A stretch of 64,000 nucleotides of DNA from Nitrospira sp. CR1.1 (GTDB taxonomy: Bacteria > Nitrospirota > Nitrospiria > Nitrospirales > Nitrospiraceae). Each line of letters opens with the position of its first letter. The stretch's first letter is position 1. The notes beneath the pieces are model-generated. The model made no database searches. It was not told the DNA's origin and saw only the letters and a program-made list of their open reading frames with translations. Both the position numbers and the translations under genes were made by a program. Shown piece by piece: positions 58,753 to 64,000 of the stretch. The stretch lies in contig WIAF01000001.1 of the NCBI GenBank assembly GCA_014055465.1, forward strand, positions 744,001 to 808,000, written 5' to 3'.

Positions 58753-59262
58753 ATGGCAACAGTGCGGAGAGGTGTGATTTTGGTGGGCCACGGCGGGATT
58801 CCCAGGGGTTGTCCTCAAGACCTCGTGACGAAACTCAAACGGCTTGAGGCACAGCGGCGGGCGGCGAAACAGCCAGCGTCGGCTGAAGAGATGGAATTGG
58901 ACATCAAGATCCGCCAATGGCCGAGGAACGCGGAGACCGATCCCTACCAGGCAGGACTCGAGGCGGTAGCGGCGCAATTGCGTGCGAAGCTGGGTGAGGT
59001 ATTGTTTGCGGTGGCCTATAACGAATTTTGTGCGCCGACGTTGGAGGAATCAGTCGAGCAACTCGCGAAGCAGGGGGCGACTCACATTACCGTGGCGACG
59101 ACGATGTTTACGCCAGGCGGGTCGCATTCGGAAGTGGAGATTCCGGAAATTCTTGAGCACCTTCGGCCGCAGTATCCTGGGGTTGAGCTTCGGTATGCCT
59201 GGCCGTTCGACCTTGGCCTGGTCGCCGGGACGCTGGCTGAACAGGTCCGGCGATTCTCTTGA
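58753..59262 (+). CDS. CbiX/sirohydrochlorin-chelatase-like protein
   Basis: This 169-aa protein has the chelatase fold signature GVILVGHGGIPRGCPQDLV, with the metal-binding His in VGHGG, and TTMFTPGGSHSEVEIPEIL, with a second His. Homologs insert cobalt, nickel or iron into sirohydrochlorin for cobalamin, F430 or siroheme; the short single domain is of CbiX-small type but carries a 40-residue insert (about 25-65). B12 supply would suit the B12-dependent regulator nearby, though that link is inferred. Confidence 0.8.
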   Translation: MATVRRGVILVGHGGIPRGCPQDLVTKLKRLEAQRRAAKQPASAEEMELDIKIRQWPRNAETDPYQAGLEAVAAQLRAKLGEVLFAVAYNEFCAPTLEESVEQLAKQGATHITVATTMFTPGGSHSEVEIPEILEHLRPQYPGVELRYAWPFDLGLVAGTLAEQVRRFS

Positions 59263-59390
59263 TAGAGGCTTCATCACGTCGCGTGGTCTGGTGAACGTGG
59301 CGGACGGAGACCACATGGCGAAACATCCCTCGCGCCGGTGAATCACCGATTTCATCTGCTTCGCAACCGGTGTAGAATCGCCCTCGGTTG

Positions 59391-59435
59391 GGGAGGGCCC
59401 GCAAAGCCATGGTGGCTTGATGAACCGGCCCTCAG
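59391..59435 (+). promoter_or_regulatory. Structured leader of pyrE
   Basis: GAGGGCC and GGCCCTC form a 7-bp outer stem around an inner AAGCCA/TGGCTT hairpin. The structure ends about 20 bases before the pyrE start. TAGAAT at 59373-59378 may be the -10 box of its promoter. The structure could act as an attenuator or protein-binding leader. I cannot assign it to a known riboswitch class. Confidence 0.35.
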
Positions 59436-59453
59436 GGGAGCACAAGGGCTGTC

Positions 59454-60029
59454 ATGCTGCAAGACGAACTTATCGCCGCGTTTCACAAGACGCAGTCGTT
59501 CAAATGGGATCCGAACGGCGGCTTCAAGCTCGCCTCGGGGTTGCTCAGTCCGTTTTATGTCGATTGCCGGACGTTGATGGCGTTTCCTCACGCCCGCCAC
59601 CTGGTTGCCAAAAAGGCCTGGGAGGTGATCGGGGATTTGCAGATTGATTGTCTCGGTGGACTGGAGATCGGTGCGATCTCAATCGCCACCTCGATCTCGG
59701 ATTATGCCTATTCAGCGGCTCCGAGCCGCGAGTGGCGCACCTTTTTTGTGCGAAAGCAGGCCAAGGACCATGGGCTCGGTCGACTAGTTGAAGGGGTTGT
59801 GCGAACGGGGGATCGCGCCTTAATCGTTGATGATGTGTTGACGTCCGGTGGATCTGTCGTGAAAGCGATCGCCGCGGCTCGTGAAGCCGGATTGAAGGTG
59901 ACCGACGCGCTCGTCATCGTCGATCGGAAAGAGCAGGAGGGCCGTGCCCGAGTCGAACAGACCGGGGTGCGAGTCATGAGCCTCTTAACGATTGATGATC
60001 TGATGAAGGGAGGTCCGAGTCCTCGTTAA
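59454..60029 (+). CDS. pyrE: Orotate phosphoribosyltransferase
   Basis: The 191-aa enzyme converts orotate and PRPP to OMP in pyrimidine synthesis. It has FKLASGLLSPFYVDCRTLMA, GGLEIGAISIATSIS, VRKQAKDHGLGRLVEG and the PRPP-binding loop RALIVDDVLTSGGSVVKAI. The length is normal for the short PyrE type. It stands alone; other pyr genes are absent from the window. It converges with the small lipoprotein gene, whose stop is adjacent (60030). Confidence 0.95.
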   Translation: MLQDELIAAFHKTQSFKWDPNGGFKLASGLLSPFYVDCRTLMAFPHARHLVAKKAWEVIGDLQIDCLGGLEIGAISIATSISDYAYSAAPSREWRTFFVRKQAKDHGLGRLVEGVVRTGDRALIVDDVLTSGGSVVKAIAAAREAGLKVTDALVIVDRKEQEGRARVEQTGVRVMSLLTIDDLMKGGPSPR

Positions 60030-60344
60030 CTATTTACACTGGAACTGAATGCCCCAACGCCGCTCTTCCACGATGTCGTTCGATCCCGCGACAGGACTGG
60101 CCTGACGGAGCCGACCCTTCGTTTCTCCTTCCCGGACGATCGAATACCCTCCCGGGCATTTCTGCTCCATGAGATGCACCGCTTCCTTTCGAAACGACGA
60201 CAGCAGGTTACCTTGTTCGGCTCGATAGGGGTACACGACCACACCTCCGTCGGCGCTGTCCTTCACCAGAAGGGCGCCCTCCCCGCAACTTGCGAGAAGA
60301 AAGAGCGGTATGGCAAGGACTGTCCGGCTTGACCAGCTTTTCAT
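60030..60344 (-). CDS. Small lipoprotein of unknown function
   Basis: The ATG at 60344 gives 104 aa with a lipoprotein signal (SSRTVLAIPLFLLASC, lipid-accepting Cys near residue 20). The mature part contains VVVYPYRAEQGNLLSSFRKE and MEQKCPGGYSIVREGET and resembles small outer-membrane-associated lipoproteins, but I do not recognise a family. The stop codon is directly adjacent to the pyrE stop on the other strand. Confidence 0.7.
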   Translation of the reverse strand: MKSWSSRTVLAIPLFLLASCGEGALLVKDSADGGVVVYPYRAEQGNLLSSFRKEAVHLMEQKCPGGYSIVREGETKGRLRQASPVAGSNDIVEERRWGIQFQCK

Positions 60345-60407
60345 CGGGCTTTTATCATACAGCATGTGTCACAGACCTATTCAGGGTTGCAAAAAGGAGA
60401 GATGGCC

Positions 60408-60833
60408 ATGAGATATGTTCCTTCTATCATGTGCGCGCTCTTTCTGTGCGGTCTTCTTCTCGATGGCCCTCCCTCGGCCGTCGCGTATCATTCCTATGTG
60501 TTGAGCGTGCAGCAGCTACGGGCCGGTCTCGTGAAGGCGCCGTCGACGAGTGCTAAAGGTTTTCTCCTGGTCGATGTGCGTTCCGCTGAAGAGCATGCGT
60601 CCGGCATGATTCCCGGCACCGATCTGAACATCGACTTTCGTGAGATGAAAGCTCGACATCGGGAGCTGGGGGCGAAGTTGGAGGATCATATCGTCGTCTA
60701 CTGCCAGTCCGGCCATCGCAGCAATATTGCGGCGGAGACTCTGGCGGATTTGGGTTACACGCATGTCTACAATGTCGTGGGAAGCATGAATGCCTGGACG
60801 GAGGCCGGGTTTCCCGTCTCCCCAGGGCGTTAG
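60408..60833 (+). CDS. Exported single-domain rhodanese
   Basis: The ATG at 60408 is preferred over 60402, because GGAG at 60396-60399 then has 8-base spacing. The 141-aa protein has a signal peptide (MRYVPSIMCALFLCGLLLDG) and a rhodanese domain (about 35-135) with FLLVDVRSAEEHASGMIPG and the catalytic loop VVYCQSGHRSN (CxxGxR). It probably moves sulfane sulfur in the periplasm. It converges with the DUF2233 gene, one base separating the two ends. Confidence 0.88.
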   Translation: MRYVPSIMCALFLCGLLLDGPPSAVAYHSYVLSVQQLRAGLVKAPSTSAKGFLLVDVRSAEEHASGMIPGTDLNIDFREMKARHRELGAKLEDHIVVYCQSGHRSNIAAETLADLGYTHVYNVVGSMNAWTEAGFPVSPGR

Positions 60834-60834
60834 C

Positions 60835-61758
60835 TCAGCGTCCGCGAGGAGACTGTGGGGCCGGAGCCGGTGCACTCCGCGCAGGAGTGCGGGGGCTGAT
60901 GCCGATCACCGTGGGCAGAGGAATATGTATGCCCATGGTGCCCGTCAGAAGCGGTCGCCATCCAGTCTGCGCCGTGGTTTCCTGAGCGGCGTGAAGCAAG
61001 TCGGGGCTGGCAATGACATCGGAAGACGCGCCTCCATCCATGGCCATGGCCTGCTGAAGAGCGGGTAGCTGCCGATGTAAACAGTCGGCGAGGTGGTGAA
61101 GCGACACGACATCCACCGTCTTGATCACGAGAATAGCTCCCTGCCCGTCCTCCGCCACCACGGTTTGAAACGCGCGTTTTCCGCTATCCCGCACCCGAAG
61201 TTTGCCGGTTCGATCGAATAACATCAGCGACTGTGCGGCTTCCCGGTACAGCGGAGGATCTTCGGTGAATCCCTCGAAGGCGAGATCCAGCACGCGCGCC
61301 TTCCGAAGCGTTCCATCGGTGGGCTCGGCGGCGAACAGTCCCTGCCAGGAATGATGCTTCTTGCTGCCGAGCGAACGCCCGTCTTTCAAAAGGACGCCCA
61401 AGTACGAATAGTCTTCGCGAAACAATCCCGCGTTGAACAACACATAGGCATCCGTCCGCTGCTGCCAGTCGTGTATGGAGATCGGCGCGCGCAGCCCTTC
61501 ATCGCGATAGTGGTAGATGGAAAAACGATAACGTTCCGGGTCGACCTGCAGCATCAGCAGCGACGGAACCTGAGGGCAGGCGTCGATGGGGTTCCACAGC
61601 GCCACCTGCATACCGGCGGTCAATCGTTCCCACGGGACCGGTTCCGCGGAAGCCGCTGCTGCCTGAAACCATTCTCCATGCCAGAGTGACAGGAGGCAGG
61701 CACTGACCAGAATCAACCGGCGAAGGAATCGTGGCGAGTATCGGCTCTGGTCGATCAT
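60835..61758 (-). CDS. DUF2233 / phosphodiester glycosidase-type exported protein
   Basis: The ATG at 61758 gives 307 aa with a signal-like N-terminus (LRRLILVSACLLSLWHGEWF). The core DAYVLFNAGLFREDYSYLGV, VLLKDGRSLG and the late AMAMDGGASSDVIA are typical of the NAGPA/DUF2233 fold, whose members cleave N-acetylglucosamine phosphodiesters or polysaccharide linkages. The C-terminal 25 residues are Pro/Ala-rich. It stands between rhodanese and the hybrid kinase, with no obvious partner. Confidence 0.8.
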   Translation of the reverse strand: MIDQSRYSPRFLRRLILVSACLLSLWHGEWFQAAAASAEPVPWERLTAGMQVALWNPIDACPQVPSLLMLQVDPERYRFSIYHYRDEGLRAPISIHDWQQRTDAYVLFNAGLFREDYSYLGVLLKDGRSLGSKKHHSWQGLFAAEPTDGTLRKARVLDLAFEGFTEDPPLYREAAQSLMLFDRTGKLRVRDSGKRAFQTVVAEDGQGAILVIKTVDVVSLHHLADCLHRQLPALQQAMAMDGGASSDVIASPDLLHAAQETTAQTGWRPLLTGTMGIHIPLPTVIGISPRTPARSAPAPAPQSPRGR

Positions 61759-61887
61759 CGAAACACGTGGTCGTTCATGTCTATCGGCAGGCCCTGGGGC
61801 ATGGAGCGCTTCGCGCGACTTCAGTATAAAAAGGATGGGCACAGGGGTCAATTCCGTCGGGGATATCGGTCAGATCAAAACCTCTCT

Positions 61888-63528
61888 TCAGGAGGCGCGC
61901 GCGGTGCGTGGGGCTTGGTCAGGCGGAGAGAACGGGTGTTGGGTCTGCCCCAACGCCGGCGAGGATGAGTCGAGGAGTGCGCGCACGGTGCGCAGCAGAA
62001 TGTCCGGAGTGAACGGTTTTTGTAAAAACGTGGTCCGATGGGGATCCATGCCGCTATTCACGCAAATATCGTCCAGGTATCCGGACATGAACAGAACCCG
62101 CAAGTTTGGTTTGATGACAGAGAGGTGTTGCGCGAGTTCCCGGCCGTTCATGCCCGGCATCACCACATCAGTCAGCAACAGATCGACGTGATAGCTTTGT
62201 TGCGTGGCGGTCAGACAAGCTTCCACGCCATTCTTTGCTTCAATCACGTGATACCCTGTTTTGACTAATTCATGACGAATCAAGTCGCGCACGCCGCCGT
62301 CGTCTTCGACAAGGAGAATGGTTTCCGATCCCTCCCGCGGCCGGCCGTGGGGTTTCTCGGCGCGAGTGGCAGACGTTTGCGGATTGACGCGCGGGAAATA
62401 CAGATCGAAGGTGGTGCCGTGTCCGACCTGGCTCCAGACATCGATTCCGCCCCCGCAGGTGGTGACGATACCGAATACGGTCGACAGCCCGAGTCCGGTA
62501 CCCTTGTGTTCTTCCTTCGTCGTAAAAAACGGCTCAAATAAGTGGGCGAGAACTTCGGCGTCCATGCCGGAGCCGGTGTCGGTGACCGTCAGTTTGACAT
62601 AGTGTCCCAACGGCAATGGGTGGAGATGGTGCATCGGGGTACGCGCGAGTTCCGTCTGCGATGTTTCGATGGCCAGCAAACCTCCGTTGGGCATTGCATC
62701 CCGGGCGTTCACGACCAGATTCATGAGAACCTGTTCCAGTTGCCCGGGACCCACTTTGACATGACCATGATGGGGGTCTGGCCGGATGACCAATTGGATA
62801 TCTTCGCCGATGAGGCGGCGGAGCATGCCCTCCACATTGCCAAGGAGTGAGTTCACCGGCAGCACCTGCGGCTCTGCCGGCTGTTTACGGCTGAACGCCA
62901 TGAGTTGACGAATCAAATTCGCAGCCCTCTCGCCGGCTTTCTGCATCTCTTCAATCTTCGAGCGGATGGGGTTGCCGGCGGGCAGGTCTCCCAGGAGGAC
63001 CTGGCTATGGCCCATGATGACCGTCAGGAGATTATTGAAGTCGTGGGCGAGCCCTCCGGCGAGGCGGCCGACGGCCTCCATTTTCTGCGCTTGGCGAAAC
63101 TGTTTTTCGCTCATGCGCAACGCGTCTTCAGCCCGTCTGCGTTCAAGGCGCTCGTCAAGTTCGCGCAGGGTCCGTTTGATGGACGGCGCCAGCCTGCCCA
63201 GACGCTGCTTGAAGATATAGTCGGTGGCTCCCCGCTGCATCATGTCGATGGCAAATTCTTCGCCCTGTGTCGCGGAGACAAAAAGGAATGGGAGGTCCGG
63301 GTGCAAGGTCCGAGCGAGGCCGAGGGCGGAGGCCCCGTCGAAGCCGGGGACCGCAGTGTCGGCAAGAATGAGGCTGAAGCCTTCCTGGCGGAGGGCCGCC
63401 AGGAACTCCTCACGCGTCTGGACGCGCGTTGATTGGCACAGAATGCCGGCCTCGCGGAGCGTGGAGTTAATCAGTTCCGCGTCCGCCGTGTTACTCTCAA
63501 GATGGATGAAGCGCAGGGGCTGAGTCAT
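61888..63528 (-). CDS. Hybrid histidine kinase (REC-HisKA-HATPase-REC)
   Basis: The 546-aa cytosolic protein has an N-terminal receiver (1-125, phospho-Asp D57 in LILADTAVPGFDG). A HisKA domain follows with the phospho-acceptor in GRLAGGLAHDFNNLLTVIMG. Next is the ATPase domain (VLMNLVVNARDAMPNGG, DTGSGMDAEVL, KGTGLGLSTVFGI). It ends in a C-terminal receiver (VLLLTDVVMPGMNG-type LLLTDVVMPGMNGREL). There is no membrane segment. The response-regulator gene lies 21 bases upstream on the same strand, so the two form a phosphorelay module. The input is unknown. Confidence 0.95.
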   Translation of the reverse strand: MTQPLRFIHLESNTADAELINSTLREAGILCQSTRVQTREEFLAALRQEGFSLILADTAVPGFDGASALGLARTLHPDLPFLFVSATQGEEFAIDMMQRGATDYIFKQRLGRLAPSIKRTLRELDERLERRRAEDALRMSEKQFRQAQKMEAVGRLAGGLAHDFNNLLTVIMGHSQVLLGDLPAGNPIRSKIEEMQKAGERAANLIRQLMAFSRKQPAEPQVLPVNSLLGNVEGMLRRLIGEDIQLVIRPDPHHGHVKVGPGQLEQVLMNLVVNARDAMPNGGLLAIETSQTELARTPMHHLHPLPLGHYVKLTVTDTGSGMDAEVLAHLFEPFFTTKEEHKGTGLGLSTVFGIVTTCGGGIDVWSQVGHGTTFDLYFPRVNPQTSATRAEKPHGRPREGSETILLVEDDGGVRDLIRHELVKTGYHVIEAKNGVEACLTATQQSYHVDLLLTDVVMPGMNGRELAQHLSVIKPNLRVLFMSGYLDDICVNSGMDPHRTTFLQKPFTPDILLRTVRALLDSSSPALGQTQHPFSPPDQAPRTARAS

Positions 63529-63549
63529 CGTCTGTATCGAGATCGGAGG

Positions 63550-64000
63550 TTAGGCGGACCGGCCGGCTACCCGGCTTGCCCCTTCGGGCGGCGGTTCGTT
63601 GATCATGCCCCAAAACACGCCCAGTTCTTTGACCGCCTTCAGGAACTGATGAAACTCCACCGGCTTGACGACATAGGCATTGGCGCCAAGGGCATAACTT
63701 TCCGCCAGGTCCCGTTCTTCGCGGGAGGATGTGAGCATGACGACGGGGATGGATCTCAGCGCGGCGTCATGCTTAATTGTGCGCAAGACCTCCAGGCCGT
63801 CGACCTTGGGCATTTTTAAATCGAGCAGCACCACGGCGGGATTGCCTTGGAGACGTGTTTTGAAATGGCCCCGGCAATAGAGGTAGTCCAAGACTTCCGC
63901 GCCGTCATGGCAGAGAATGACCTTGTCGGCCAAATGGTGCTCTTCCATGGCCGCGAGCGCCAGTTCGGCGTCGCGCGGATTGTCTTCAGCGAGTAAAATG
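63550..64000 (-). CDS. Response regulator (Rcp1-like), truncated by the window edge
   Basis: The frame runs off the right edge; the ATG at 63948 is internal, because upstream codons read ILLAEDNPRDAELALAA, the start of a receiver domain. The phospho-acceptor is in AVVLLDLKMPKVDGLEVL, with PVVMLTSSREERDLAESYAL and K in YVVKPVEF following. It is a stand-alone receiver of the Rcp1 type, usually partnered with hybrid kinases. The hybrid kinase gene follows 21 bases downstream. Confidence 0.93.
   Translation of the reverse strand, partial: ILLAEDNPRDAELALAAMEEHHLADKVILCHDGAEVLDYLYCRGHFKTRLQGNPAVVLLDLKMPKVDGLEVLRTIKHDAALRSIPVVMLTSSREERDLAESYALGANAYVVKPVEFHQFLKAVKELGVFWGMINEPPPEGASRVAGRSA

Noticed and set aside
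59391-59435. c-di-GMP riboswitch upstream of pyrE (GCAAAGCC)
   Set aside because: Only the short GCAAAGCC string matches; the receptor loop and second helix are absent.
1-64000. CRISPR array or rRNA operon
   Set aside because: I saw no regularly spaced direct repeats with unique spacers, no cas genes and no rRNA sequence in the window.

Overview
The window most likely comes from a chromosome of Nitrospirota, probably a Nitrospira-like bacterium. This is inferred from gene content: many formylglycine-generating-enzyme (FGE)-fold proteins, B12-dependent MerR control, lpxC (so a Gram-negative envelope), and short dispersed repeats of the sort I associate with that genus. No 16S rRNA gene is present, so the assignment is an inference. 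The DNA is mostly GC-rich, with visibly AT-richer islands around 6.3-7.0 kb, 36.1-36.3 kb and 48.65-48.78 kb.

Layout. 0-6 kb: end of an MBL-fold hydrolase, oxyR, a small lipoprotein, a di-heme cytochrome c peroxidase, a BT1/MFS-type transporter, a DedA-rhodanese fusion and a rhodanese remnant. 6.4-9.8 kb: an AT-rich orphan gene, an HTH/HATPase/STAS-like regulator, tmRNA (ssrA) behind a MITE-like repeat, and tpm. 10-19.7 kb: small stress or lipoprotein genes, then a trehalose/glycan block (GH15, membrane-anchored otsA, otsB), a macro-domain protein, PPK2 and two DUF4412 paralogs. 19.7-20.7 kb: two tandem small transcription units, each with its own promoter, a 14-codon reading frame and a terminator hairpin.

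21.9-31.2 kb is the most striking region. It holds a complete diversity-generating retroelement (DGR): a variable repeat at the 3' end of a protease-like/FGE target gene, avd, a DGR-type reverse transcriptase and a template repeat. It is co-directional with a membrane-spanning TIR protein and two further protease-like paralogs, one fused to an FGE fold and one to Sel1 repeats. I read it as a candidate diversified envelope sensor/TIR effector system.

31.4-36 kb: CBS protein, pterin dehydratase, a 69-aa ORF overlapping a B12-binding RiPP-type radical SAM enzyme, an AhpD-like protein and an inositol monophosphatase. 36-44.3 kb: HARE-HTH protein, an 18-aa lysine-rich peptide, lpxC, an unusual Rossmann-fold histidine kinase with its response regulator, nrdR-glyA-rplI and a helicase-like protein without a Walker A motif. 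44.4-47.3 kb: tRNA-Leu(CAG), methyltransferase, GT2 and SGNH hydrolase.

47.4-58.6 kb looks like a light/B12-responsive island. A CarH-like MerR regulator sits beside a four-box operator. Beyond it lie paired zinc-ribbon proteins, three exported FGE-fold proteins, a TIGR01777 epimerase-like protein, DUF4149, PDZ, photolyase and DUF523/DUF1722 genes. 58.7-64 kb: cbiX-like gene, pyrE, a rhodanese, a DUF2233 protein, a hybrid histidine kinase and a response regulator cut by the window end.
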